Part shown: piece by piece, positions 7,876 through 14,845 of the stretch
Layout: every line of letters begins with the position of its first letter
Position numbering within the stretch: the first letter of the stretch is position 1
NCBI GenBank assembly: GCA_017427485.1
Contig: JAFRSR010000199.1
Location: forward strand, 1-34,510
Direction: 5' to 3'
From: Kiritimatiellia bacterium
Lineage (GTDB): Bacteria; Verrucomicrobiota; Kiritimatiellia; RFP12; UBA1067
DNA: 34,510 nucleotides
Made by a program: the position numbers and the translations under genes
The notes under the pieces: generated by a model
Told to the model about the DNA's origin: nothing
Database searches by the model: none
Seen by the model: only the letters and a program-made list of their open reading frames with translations

Positions 7876-8208
7876 GAGGACAGCCCTCTTGATTTCTAAT
7901 GGGGACAGTCCCCATGATCTCCGTGTAAAGGAAGGTCCGCCCGAACTCCACAATTCCGACCAGTCGGACAGATTTTGCCAGAGATTTCACGTTCCAAAAT
8001 CTCTCACAAGAGGGGAAAGTACCCCACGCGCAAAACGCTCAATGGCATCGCTATGACTCGATGGCATCGCCATGAGTTTAATGGGGACAGTCCCCATGAT
8101 TTATTTCCATGATTTCTGGGACAGTTCCCACCATTTATTTGCGGGGGCAGTCCCCGTCATTTTTAGGGGCAATCCCCGCCATTTCCCGTGACATCGGGGA
8201 CAGTCCCC
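7876..8208. repeat. Right REP array of the transposase locus, inverted relative to the left
   Basis: Perfect GGGGACAGTCCCC occurs at 7901-7913, 8083-8095 and 8196-8208. Altered copies are at 7876-7888 (GAGGACAGCCCTC), 8118-8129 (GGGACAGTTCCC), 8143-8155 (GGGGGCAGTCCCC) and 8166-8177. The central base is A, whereas all but one left-side copy has T, and several are preceded by TTAAT and followed by ATGAT, so the array is in opposite orientation. No gene is seen in 7831-8265; 7920-8080 carries only short low-complexity tracts such as two ATGGCATCGC copies. Confidence 0.88.
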
Positions 8209-8265
8209 ATCATTTTCCCCAACACGAATGACATCTGCCAGAACTTCACCAATCAAACGCTCGTA

Positions 8266-8940
8266 TCACACGTGCCTCGAAATCTCCAGTAGCGGTACGC
8301 TTGGGACAATGGGCGTTACAGTACTATAACGCCAGTGCCCTTCCTCGTGTTGGATGGCAGAATAGATATCGTAAAGAAACCTTGTCCGATACGTAAACCA
8401 CGGACCATAGTTTCCGCCGACAATCTGCCAAGCCACAGCTTTCATTCGCTCACATTGGCTATCAACACGCCGAATCACGTCCGGTCCGACATCAAGGTGC
8501 GCGACAATGGCATCCAAGTGTCCGATTCGCGCCCGTAACTCAAATTCAACCGCCCAACCAATCTCCCTCAAAACACCCTTCCTCAGTTTTACAATGAATC
8601 GCGTATGCCTCTCCTTCGTCTTGTTTTGTGACAACAGTTCAGCCGCAAGTCTTCCGTCCGGCGATGCCGAGAACGCCAATACGGGTCGCTTCTGGCCCCA
8701 CACGATGTCCTCAATCACCCGGCAAGCCTTGAGAACTTCCAATTGAACCACCCCCTTCTCGCCTTTTCTCGCAGGATACGCCCCATGGGCAACATCAGGT
8801 AACGTTCCCCACGCATCCATCGCTGCGCGTCCAATCGTTCCATACACATCGCCCGCCAAAAGCCGCTGCCGAAACCTGAGCGCTCCAACAATGGCCTTCA
8901 AATGCCGCTGCTGCATACGAACCCGAAACTCATACTTCAT
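8266..8940 (-). CDS. Unrecognised 224-residue protein, last gene of the orphan operon
   Basis: I do not recognise a family. The protein starts MKYEFRVRMQQRHLKAIVGAL, is soluble and mixed alpha/beta in appearance, with a basic centre (KTKERHTRFIVKLRKG) and an aromatic C-terminal part (GPWFTYRTRFLYDIYSAI, then HEEGHWRYSTV). There is no signal peptide or membrane segment. The ATG at 8940 lies one base after the TGA of the preceding gene and within its ribosome site GGAGGAAATGAC, so translation is coupled. The frame is open upstream but those residues overlap the preceding gene. Base composition is visibly less GC-rich than the enzyme genes. It is the promoter-distal gene of the operon that starts at 11504. 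Confidence 0.7.
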   Translation of the reverse strand: MKYEFRVRMQQRHLKAIVGALRFRQRLLAGDVYGTIGRAAMDAWGTLPDVAHGAYPARKGEKGVVQLEVLKACRVIEDIVWGQKRPVLAFSASPDGRLAAELLSQNKTKERHTRFIVKLRKGVLREIGWAVEFELRARIGHLDAIVAHLDVGPDVIRRVDSQCERMKAVAWQIVGGNYGPWFTYRTRFLYDIYSAIQHEEGHWRYSTVTPIVPSVPLLEISRHV

Positions 8941-8941
8941 G

Positions 8942-9514
8942 TCATTTCCTCCTTTCACTCTTGGATTTAAATGGAGAAGTAATCTCCTTGTCTCCTTCAT
9001 AAAACGTGCCGTTCATTTCATACGTAACAGGCGGGGAACCCTCTTCATGCCGCATTGCGCAGTCTCGGCAAAGGTAACGGTACCATCCCAACGTGCAACA
9101 GCGAGGAGACTCGCACGTGCCAATCGGGGTTCCGCACTCCTCGCAAACACCGTAGCACTCTTCTTCCGCCTTGCGCACATATTCCGATGCGAGATCTTCG
9201 GCATAATGTGACAAGACCACCTGCTCACGAGTCGGTTCGCCGTTCCCATCGACAAGGCATTCAAAGTAAAATCGGAGCGTTCCGAACTTCTCCTTGACCT
9301 GCGCTACGACAACTTTGACCTTCCAACGATCATACAGCTGGACGTTGAGGGCCTCCAACTTATACGACAGTTTCTCAAGCGGGTCATCCCATCCGGGGCC
9401 GCATGCCCAGGCTGCACTCTCCGCACCATCATACAGCACGCAGCACTCTTTCGCGATTCTCGTCTGCAGTTCATCTGAACGCGTCCGCAGCACTTCCAAA
9501 TCATCTTCACTCAT
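8942..9514 (-). CDS. Zinc-ribbon protein of the KEKFGxLRFY hypothetical family
   Basis: A 190-residue protein with GWDDPLEKLSYKLEAL at residues 41-56, QVKEKFGTLRFYF at 72-84 and a C-terminal Cys-rich block (C124 and C127 in CEECG, C149 and C152 in CRDCA), which should bind zinc. This order (GW...L, KEKFG.LRFY, CxxC...CxxC) is, to my knowledge, shared by many small uncharacterised proteins often found beside polymorphic toxins and in mobile islands; the role is not established. The start at 9514 is preferred over the ATG at 9520 because AAGGAG abuts the latter and is six bases from the former. It is coupled to the 224-residue gene downstream. Confidence 0.78.
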   Translation of the reverse strand: MSEDDLEVLRTRSDELQTRIAKECCVLYDGAESAAWACGPGWDDPLEKLSYKLEALNVQLYDRWKVKVVVAQVKEKFGTLRFYFECLVDGNGEPTREQVVLSHYAEDLASEYVRKAEEECYGVCEECGTPIGTCESPRCCTLGWYRYLCRDCAMRHEEGSPPVTYEMNGTFYEGDKEITSPFKSKSERRK

Positions 9515-9524
9515 TCTCATCTCC

Positions 9525-9713
9525 TTACTGATTAACGGCCTCTCTTTTCTCCAATCGATCCATCACCTCCGCAATCCGCGCCACGTTAGAGGACAGATCG
9601 CGGACGGCACAAACGAGCAGGATCAACAGAATGCTTTCAAACACCCATCCAACAGGGATGACACATCCCGGACGCAACTGGTTGGTTCGGATTATCGGCT
9701 TTTTGTTCAGCAT
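9525..9713 (-). CDS. Small single-pass membrane protein
   Basis: A 62-residue protein with one strong hydrophobic segment (VIPVGWVFESILLILLVCAV, residues 18-37) followed by a short amphipathic, probably coiled-coil tail (SSNVARIAEVMDRLEKREAV). The N-terminus is basic. The ATG overlaps the end region of the preceding gene (its TGA ends one base before), with GGAAAGGA as a ribosome site. Size and position between soluble partners fit a small anchor, holin-like or toxin-like protein, but nothing decides among these. Confidence 0.68.
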   Translation of the reverse strand: MLNKKPIIRTNQLRPGCVIPVGWVFESILLILLVCAVRDLSSNVARIAEVMDRLEKREAVNQ

Positions 9714-9714
9714 A

Positions 9715-10917
9715 TCAGATCCTTTCCTTGATTATCGGATTATACTTATGCTCTCGCGGACGTAGCATCGGCAGAGGCTTCCACCTTACGAATTCCTTCA
9801 ATGTCGCATAACGGCTCCCGATCTCGGAAAGCCAAATTGACTCAAACGCTCCGTTGTGACCGGCATAGCGGGTGTCGCCGCCACGCTCGACAATCGCTAG
9901 ATCGTCCTCGGCCAAGAGGGCTTTTCGTATATTCTCGTAGTCGTAAAGATAGACATCTATTCCACGGTCATAGAATGCAACCGCCATTCTTGCCAAATTG
10001 TAGGCCGTCCATGCAAACCACGCCGAGAGCGTAACCTTGTACTGCTCTTTTTCATGTCCTTGCGGCTTCTCAAGATGGACACTCAAGTGAATCCGTCCGG
10101 GGCCAATCCAGAACTGATGCCCACCGTCATGCCAATCATACGGTTTTTCCTCCTTAATCCACTTGCGGAACTCCTCTGGCGAATCACGGGGAACGTCAAA
10201 GATGCTCCCCAACGAACGGTTGTATCCATTCATCTTGTAATAGTCCTCGCCTGTCATCGGACGATCCGTGAGCCGTTCCGCATCTACAGTTGCCTCAAGT
10301 CCAATTCGAACCAGTTCAAGATAATCGCCGGCCGTCATGTTCTTGCGGAAAAACCGGCCTTCCCTCTCGCAGTTCGGTGAATAATACTTACCCTCGACCA
10401 GCTCGCAGAATTTTCGCACCGTCGCTTCCCCGGCCAGCTTATCCTGTCGCGGAAAATTCGGCACGTAGCGATGGATAACGGCGCGCGGCACAAATCCGTT
10501 CCGTCTGTTGTTCGGCCACTCTTTTTCCACCTTCCGATAAGCGCGCAGCCAATCCTTTTCTACAAAGTTCAGCCAAGAGAGCATATCCTCCAGATGTTCA
10601 ACTTGAGGCCAGGGATTATGATCATGCGCCCCATTGTCGTACTCTCGACAGAACTCGCCGGGCTTGATCTCCCACATCCAGAAATCCCGATACCGACTCT
10701 CGCCCCAGTTCACGAAGAAGTACACGTCGTTGTAATAGGATATCTGAGTCTCGTACCACTTTCCCCGCCGGTTCTGCCAACAGAAGCGCCAGATTGGGTC
10801 GCAACGATCCCAGTCATTCTGGAAGGCTACAATGCGGACCACTATCCGCTTGAACAGTTTCTCAAGCTGCTTAAGCAAGGCCTCAGCTTCTTCTCCGAAC
10901 CATATCATGACGTTCAC
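9715..10917 (-). CDS. Unrecognised 400-residue protein of the orphan operon
   Basis: No family is recognised. The protein is rich in Trp, Tyr and charged residues. The N-terminal quarter (EEAEALLKQLEKLFKRIV) looks like an amphipathic helix, and a later block reads YDWHDGGHQFWIGPGRIHLSVHL around residue 265, followed by a helix (WFAWTAYNLARMAVAFYDRGIDV) and a basic C-terminus. There is no signal peptide. Start is either GTG at 10917 or ATG at 10908; GGGAAAGAAG lies just upstream of both. It overlaps the stop of the ORF6N gene by four bases, and its own stop meets the start of the small membrane protein, so the operon is translationally coupled throughout. A catalytic role cannot be assigned. 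Confidence 0.72.
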   Translation of the reverse strand: MNVMIWFGEEAEALLKQLEKLFKRIVVRIVAFQNDWDRCDPIWRFCWQNRRGKWYETQISYYNDVYFFVNWGESRYRDFWMWEIKPGEFCREYDNGAHDHNPWPQVEHLEDMLSWLNFVEKDWLRAYRKVEKEWPNNRRNGFVPRAVIHRYVPNFPRQDKLAGEATVRKFCELVEGKYYSPNCEREGRFFRKNMTAGDYLELVRIGLEATVDAERLTDRPMTGEDYYKMNGYNRSLGSIFDVPRDSPEEFRKWIKEEKPYDWHDGGHQFWIGPGRIHLSVHLEKPQGHEKEQYKVTLSAWFAWTAYNLARMAVAFYDRGIDVYLYDYENIRKALLAEDDLAIVERGGDTRYAGHNGAFESIWLSEIGSRYATLKEFVRWKPLPMLRPREHKYNPIIKERI

Positions 10918-11504
10918 TTCTTTCCCTGCGTGACTTCGTGCGTGATCTTGAGCAGCGCGAGATTCAGCTCGATCGTAGTCTTCCGCGACACCGTGGAGAG
11001 ATTGTCGCCGATGAGCCCCGCAAGCTTGTGACCGGCCCGCGTGAGCAGATTCGCCTGTTCCGGCGACCCCGCCTTCTCCGTTTGGATCGCCTCCATGTCG
11101 CGAACCATCGAACGCACCTGAGCGTATGTCTCAATGATCGCCTTTGTCGCACGAACCGCTCTGTCGCTGTTCAATATCGTCGCCAACATGTAAAGGCCAC
11201 GTTCTGTAAACGCGTAAGGTGCTCGGCGCATCCCCATTTTCAGACTCGCGATCTCACGTTCTGACAAATTGGAGGTCACAATTTGTGACTTCCAATTGTC
11301 CACCTCGTGCGCATCGAGCTGAAACAAATAACCTTCCTCGAACCGCTCGGCATTGCGCTTGACAGCTTGGTTGAGTGCTTTCGTTTCCACTCCATATAGC
11401 GCGGCGACATCGCGGTCGAGCAGCACCTGCTGATTGCGAATCGTGAGCATACGGGATTGTACGGCGGCGATGTCGATCGCCCCGAGTTCTGCTGGTTTCT
11501 TCAT
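10914..11504 (-). CDS. ORF6N-domain DNA-binding protein
   Basis: A 196-residue protein whose first 100 residues match the ORF6N domain (KilA-N related): MLTIRNQQVLLDRDVAALYG, VETKALNQAVKRNAERF, FQLDAHEVDNWKSQIVTSN and APYAFTERGLYMLATIL. The rest is helical (AIIETYAQVRSMVRD, then a C-terminal ELNLALLKITHEVTQ). Such proteins are related to phage antirepressors and also occur as stand-alone bacterial genes, often in mobile islands. It is the first gene of the five-gene operon, with ribosome site AAAGGAATAGGA before the ATG. A 10-base perfect palindrome about 20 bases upstream could be its own operator. It most likely regulates the operon. Confidence 0.85.
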   Translation of the reverse strand: MKKPAELGAIDIAAVQSRMLTIRNQQVLLDRDVAALYGVETKALNQAVKRNAERFEEGYLFQLDAHEVDNWKSQIVTSNLSEREIASLKMGMRRAPYAFTERGLYMLATILNSDRAVRATKAIIETYAQVRSMVRDMEAIQTEKAGSPEQANLLTRAGHKLAGLIGDNLSTVSRKTTIELNLALLKITHEVTQGKK

Positions 11505-11524
11505 GTCCTATTCCTTTCGTTGTC

Positions 11525-11534
11525 GTGTCGACAC
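11525..11534. promoter_or_regulatory. Palindrome GTGTCGACAC upstream of the ORF6N operon
   Basis: A perfect 10-base palindrome 20 bases before the ORF6N start codon. A hairpin GGCCGGCGTTCGGCC is found a little further upstream (about 11542-11556). Position suits an operator bound by the first gene product; no convincing -10/-35 pair was found beside it. Confidence 0.35.
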
Positions 11535-11583
11535 ACTGCGCGGCCGAACGCCGGCCACAGGATACAATGCGCCAACGGTCGCA

Positions 11584-11845
11584 TTTTCGGAATAGGCGAT
11601 GCCTCGCCAAAAGCCGACGACGCTTAGGCCGCGCTTTTGCGCTCAAGCCCGCGGAGGAAGCCTCCTCCATCACGTTCCAAATCGGCGGCCGCGGTTCCCG
11701 ACATCAACGCCCCCTCCCGGACCGTCCGCCCACCCTTCAGGCTTTTCAATCCGTTCTCAGCAGGACTCCATCGGTTTCAACCCAACGGCTCATCAACGGC
11801 TCCCGTTCGTACCCCCGTTGCCACGGAGTTCAATCCCGGGGAGCG
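11584..11845 (-). ncRNA. Candidate structured non-coding RNA, possibly HEARO/omega-RNA-like
   Basis: This gene-free stretch starts just after a promoter-like box on the minus strand. Read on that strand it contains consecutive hairpins with perfect or near-perfect stems: CCGT-GGCA-ACGG (about 11815-11826), AACGG-GAG-CCGTT (11795-11807), a 6-bp stem CGTTGG/CCGATG closed by GTTGAAA (11768-11787), CGGA-CGG-TCCG (11718-11728), GGAGGA-GGCT-TCCTCC (11653-11668), GCGC-AAAA-GCGC (11631-11642) and GGCGA-GGCA-TCGCC (11596-11609). Linkers such as GAGTCCTGCTGAGAAC and GCCTGAAGGGTGG look like conserved RNA motifs and remind me of HEARO (IscB-associated omega) RNAs, but this match is from memory only. No IscB gene is nearby. 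It is not a tRNA, tmRNA, RNase P or SRP RNA that I can recognise. Ends are approximate. Confidence 0.6.
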
Positions 11846-11850
11846 CCACT

Positions 11851-11861
11851 ATGATACCACA
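11851..11861 (-). promoter_or_regulatory. Promoter -10 region (TGTGGTATCAT) of the candidate RNA
   Basis: TATCAT on the minus strand (11856-11851) with the upstream TGTGG extension seen at several gene promoters in this window. Transcription would begin near 11844, at the edge of the hairpin-rich region, and fixes its likely strand. No strong -35 is seen. Confidence 0.5.
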
Positions 11862-11905
11862 AACTTGCTCCCGCCGTCTATCCGGAAAGAGGAAAACGTC
11901 TAGTT

Positions 11906-12433
11906 TTACGAGTCGTCTACCGGGCAGTCGCCGCAGAAGTCGCGGCGGCCGCAATCGCGGCAGAAGTCGCCGCGCCAGACGGAATCGAACTGCTCGACGA
12001 GCGGCGCGACAAGCGCGGGATCGTCAGTCAACACGCCGTTCTCGAAATTGCGCTTTCGCTCGCTTTTCGCGCCCATCCCCGCGCCCGTGAGATTCGCCGA
12101 GCCGAAATACGCCGTGCGCCCGTCCACGATGATGCATTTGAAATGGACGCGCGGACACAGCATCCGCTCCATACCCTCCCAGAGGCCGGGGTGGCGGTCA
12201 AAATCCTCCCGCCAGTTCGGCCCCGGCTCCTTCGCGTGAATGAGCCGCACCTCAACGCCACGCTTCAGCATCCCGTCAAGCACCTCAAGGAACGGCACCA
12301 TGTCGCGTCCGCCGGCATCAACGTACATATCCTTGATGTCGGCAGTGGCGATCCACAGCCGCTCCCGCGCCAGCGGCACGGTCTCGCGGATCACCCGCTC
12401 ATAGATTTCACGATTGGAGAGAAAGGTGGTCAT
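11906..12433 (-). CDS. Single-HKD phospholipase D-family protein with C-terminal CxxC pairs
   Basis: A 175-residue protein with one HxKxxxxD motif (H97, K99, D104 in HFKCIIVD), followed by GSANLT, the standard PLD-superfamily active-site run. Single-motif members act as dimers and include nucleases and DNA-repair or restriction-associated enzymes. The C-terminus adds C158-x2-C161-x5-C167-x2-C170, a probable zinc or iron-sulfur site not usual in short PLD proteins. There is no signal peptide, so it is cytoplasmic. The ATG overlaps the stop of the macro-domain gene (ATGA), so the two are made together. A nuclease or NAD/ADP-ribose-linked stress role is possible but unproven. Confidence 0.82.
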   Translation of the reverse strand: MTTFLSNREIYERVIRETVPLARERLWIATADIKDMYVDAGGRDMVPFLEVLDGMLKRGVEVRLIHAKEPGPNWREDFDRHPGLWEGMERMLCPRVHFKCIIVDGRTAYFGSANLTGAGMGAKSERKRNFENGVLTDDPALVAPLVEQFDSVWRGDFCRDCGRRDFCGDCPVDDS

Positions 12434-13011
12434 GCGACTAGTGAACGATAGACATTCGCATCTCGTTCCGAGAAGCAGCAGAAGATCACTTCCATTTCCG
12501 GCGGTCGAGATGAAGCGAGGCCCTCCTCTTGCGGCGGTCGCGGGGCGACCGCCCTACCGATTTGTGGCTCGGAGTTGGACAAAAAAGCATGGACCTCGCG
12601 CACGGCGATCTGCGCGGCTTCTTCTTTGGGATAGCCGTAGATGCCCGTGGAGATGCAGGGGAAGGCAATGGACTGGCAACCGTTCTCCGCCGCGAGGGTG
12701 AGGGAGTTGCGGTAGCAGGCTGCGAGTTTTTCCGGCTCTCCGTGCTGGCCGTCGCGATAGACCGGCCCGACCGTGTGGATCACGAACTTCGCGGGCAGCT
12801 TGAATCCCGGCGTGATCCGCGCCTCGCCGGTTGGGCACCGCACGCCCGGACGCACCTCCGGCACCTTGAGGCACGCTTCGTAGAGCTCGTCGCCAGCCGC
12901 ATAGTGGATCGCGCCGTCCACGCCACCGCCGCCCAGCATCACCTGGTTCGCCGCGTTGACGATGGCATCCACCGCCAGCGTCGTGATATCGCCTTGGATG
13001 ATCTTGATCAT
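12430..13011 (-). CDS. Macro-domain protein (ADP-ribose / O-acetyl-ADP-ribose hydrolase type) with repeat-derived insertion
   Basis: A 193-residue protein with the MacroD/YmdB-type signature: [20 protein letters not shown] (residues 17-36), [15 protein letters not shown] (59-73), VIHTVGPVY (77-85) and STGIYGYP (121-128). It should bind ADP-ribose and hydrolyse O-acetyl-ADP-ribose or mono-ADP-ribosyl groups. Residues about 148-172 are absent from the usual family pattern, where the helix AVREVHAFL is followed at once by the last strand ([17 protein letters not shown]). They are encoded by a 69-base palindromic repeat inserted in frame. The start follows AGAAAGAGATG and a promoter at 13074-13102. 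The PLD gene follows with a 4-base overlap. Confidence 0.9.
   Translation of the reverse strand: MIKIIQGDITTLAVDAIVNAANQVMLGGGGVDGAIHYAAGDELYEACLKVPEVRPGVRCPTGEARITPGFKLPAKFVIHTVGPVYRDGQHGEPEKLAACYRNSLTLAAENGCQSIAFPCISTGIYGYPKEEAAQIAVREVHAFLSNSEPQIGRAVAPRPPQEEGLASSRPPEMEVIFCCFSERDANVYRSLVA
12501..12569. repeat. 69-base palindromic repeat inserted in frame in the macro-domain gene
   Basis: The stretch contains the perfect 9-bp inverted repeat GGCGGTCGC-GGG-GCGACCGCC (12534-12554) and a second GGCGGTCGAG at its left end (12501). Its length is exactly 23 codons. It encodes the extra Pro/Arg/Glu-rich segment of the macro protein. I believe closely similar repeats are common in related metagenomic genomes, but this is from memory. 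Confidence 0.75.
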
Positions 13012-13048
13012 GGTAGCATCTCTTTCTGATTTCCCGCCGGGAGCGCAC

Positions 13049-13066
13049 AGGCTCCCTTATTCTCGT
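13049..13066. other. Perfect hairpin GGGAGC-GCACAG-GCTCCC in the macro-gene leader
   Basis: A 6-bp perfect stem lies between the promoter at 13074-13102 and the macro-domain start codon. On the minus strand it is not followed by a U-run. It could be an mRNA leader structure or, read in the other direction, a weak terminator (followed by TTATTCT). Confidence 0.35.
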
Positions 13067-13073
13067 TGCACGT

Positions 13074-13102
13074 AGTTTAGCAGAATTGGCCTCCATCGGC
13101 AA
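13074..13102 (-). promoter_or_regulatory. Promoter of the macro/PLD operon
   Basis: TTGCCG (13102-13097), a 17-base spacer and TAAACT (13079-13074) on the minus strand. The leader to the ATG at 13011 would be about 55 bases and contains a hairpin at 13049-13066. Confidence 0.5.
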
Positions 13103-13120
13103 CATAGGTGCATCGGTTTC

Positions 13121-14707
13121 TCAGATGTCGATCATAGGGACGATTTCGTCCGAGCGGTCTTTCACGAGCGACTGCACGTCGGGGACGACTTCCGTGGCGT
13201 GGAGGGTGGAGGTGGGCAGGTAGCGGTAGTAGACCATCAGCTGCAGCGCGCAGAGGCAGGTGCCCATCACGGGCGCGTCGTAGGCGTCGCGGTTCTGCCA
13301 GTACCCCATCGCGCAGGGGCGTCCCTCGGAATCGGGGATGCGCTCGGACAGCTCGGTCATGGCCTTCGGATAGGCGGCCTTCATCTCCGCGTTCCACTTC
13401 TTCCAGCTCGTCTGGTCGGCGGGCGCGGCGTCGCGGCGCATCCCGGCCTGGTACTTGCACTGCGTGGCGTAGTAGCTGTAGTACTGCGCGTTCTTGCCGC
13501 CGGGGTGGTTCTCCCACACGGGCCGCCACGCACGCATGAAGTCGAGCGCGCTGCGCACCTCCTTCTCGCGGGCGGCGCCGAGCAGCTGGAGCGCGAGGCA
13601 GCCCGTGGCCGTGAGGCCGGTGGGCGCGCCGCCCGCGCAGTACCCGAACCCGCCCTTCCGGAACGCGCGCGTCTTCAGGTAGCGCACGGACTTCTTCACG
13701 CAGTCGTCGAGGCCCTCCACGCGGAGCCCCGCCATCTTGCCCGCCTTCAGGGCCTGCAGCGCCCAACCGCCAAAGGAGAGGTCGTCGCGCGTGGAGGCGC
13801 GGTTGAGCTTGTAGTCCCAGCCGCCCGTGGGGGACTGTCCGGCGATGATGCGCGCAAGCCCCTTCTTCGCCGCCTCGCCCGCGTTCGGGTTGCGCGTCAT
13901 GCCGTAGGCCTCGCAGAGCGCGTACGTGGCGATGAGGAACGCGTACTCGTTGCCGTCGGACCCGCGGAAGCGCGTCACGCCCTGTTCGTCGCGCTGCGAC
14001 GCGATCAGGTAGTCGAGGGCGCGTCCCACCGTGGCGCCGAACTCGCGCGAAGACGGTGTCTCGCCGTGCGCGAGGTACGTGAGCACCGCGAGGCCCGTCA
14101 TGGCCGTGGGCGAGGGACCCGCCCACGAGCCGTCCGAACGCTGCACGTGCTTGAGCCAACGGAGCGCCTTGAGGACGCTCGCCTCCGTGCGCGCGTCGCC
14201 CTGCCCCGCGCCCGGGCCGAGGGCCTTCCTCCGCCCCTTCTCCGAACGTACGCCGTAGTCGGCGGGTCCTTTGATGGAAGTGGGCGAGACGATCGGCAGC
14301 AAGGCGTTGTCCAGGTTCTTGACCGGCGTCACAGGCGGAGGAGCAACGGTATCTTCGATGATCACCTTGGTAATGGCCGGGGCGTCCGGTTGCGCAACGT
14401 CGACCGTGACGTCGTCATCGGGGTCGGTCATGTCGTCGACGGGTGGCGGCGGGTCCTCCATGGGCGGGTCCTCCACGACGTCCGCGATGACGATCGACTC
14501 CACGGTGGCGGCGGTCGACGGCTGCAGGGCCGTGACGACGGCCAGCACGACGGCCGCGAGGGAGGGGATCAGCACGGCGACGAGCGGCGCGCTCAGGCGT
14601 TCAAGCGCGATGCGCGCCTCCTTGTAGGCGCGCGTGTCGGCGGGCTGCGCGAGCCCCCGGATCATCCGCACGAGGGCGAAACGGCTTCTTTTCTCATTGT
14701 TTTCCAT
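13121..14707 (-). CDS. Membrane-anchored prenyltransferase/squalene-oxidase-repeat protein
   Basis: A 528-residue protein. A short cytoplasmic N-terminus is followed by one membrane helix (LVAVLIPSLAAVVLAVVTAL, about 42-61), a Pro/Asp-rich spacer (VEDPPMEDPPPPVDD, to about 130) and then an all-helical domain with squalene-cyclase-like repeats: LKHVQRSDGSWAG, IAGQSPTGGWDYKLN, RAFRKGGFGYCAG, and a late YYRYLPTS. The layout resembles a TonB-type anchored protein carrying an alpha/alpha-toroid in the periplasm. No DxDD cyclase motif is seen, so it is probably not a terpene cyclase; protein-binding or scaffolding is likelier. The start at 14707 is set by AAAGGA seven bases upstream. The phosphorylase gene diverges from it. 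Confidence 0.78.
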   Translation of the reverse strand: MENNEKRSRFALVRMIRGLAQPADTRAYKEARIALERLSAPLVAVLIPSLAAVVLAVVTALQPSTAATVESIVIADVVEDPPMEDPPPPVDDMTDPDDDVTVDVAQPDAPAITKVIIEDTVAPPPVTPVKNLDNALLPIVSPTSIKGPADYGVRSEKGRRKALGPGAGQGDARTEASVLKALRWLKHVQRSDGSWAGPSPTAMTGLAVLTYLAHGETPSSREFGATVGRALDYLIASQRDEQGVTRFRGSDGNEYAFLIATYALCEAYGMTRNPNAGEAAKKGLARIIAGQSPTGGWDYKLNRASTRDDLSFGGWALQALKAGKMAGLRVEGLDDCVKKSVRYLKTRAFRKGGFGYCAGGAPTGLTATGCLALQLLGAAREKEVRSALDFMRAWRPVWENHPGGKNAQYYSYYATQCKYQAGMRRDAAPADQTSWKKWNAEMKAAYPKAMTELSERIPDSEGRPCAMGYWQNRDAYDAPVMGTCLCALQLMVYYRYLPTSTLHATEVVPDVQSLVKDRSDEIVPMIDI

Positions 14708-14780
14708 GGCGTAGTTCCTTTCCATTCAACAAGGTACACGCATCCCCTTCCCGCCGATGACACCGTGCCCGAAAAAAAAA

Positions 14781-14812
14781 TTGCGCCCCCGCCGCCGCGA
14801 ATGTGGTATCAT
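14781..14812 (+). promoter_or_regulatory. Promoter of the purine nucleoside phosphorylase gene
   Basis: TATCAT at 14807-14812, preceded by TGTGG, with TTGCGC at 14781-14786 (20-base spacer, so the -35 is tentative). Transcription should start near 14819 and give a 27-base leader with a good ribosome site. An A9 tract sits just upstream. Confidence 0.5.
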
Positions 14813-14845
14813 ATCGGCAACCGATTCAAGAAAGGTGGTGCCCAC

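Noticed and set aside
11740..11840. TTTCAATCC / TTTCAACCC words suggesting a CRISPR repeat, and TTCAATC suggesting a tRNA T-loop
   Set aside because: There is no regular repeat-spacer pattern, and no T-arm or acceptor stem can be formed around the T-loop word.
11525..12090. Several overlapping short frames over the candidate RNA
   Set aside because: Arg/Pro/Ser-rich, no family features, no ribosome sites; hairpins and a promoter box explain the stretch better.
13049..13066. Hairpin as a rho-independent terminator of the prenyltransferase-repeat gene
   Set aside because: No U-run follows on the minus strand, and it lies downstream of the next promoter.
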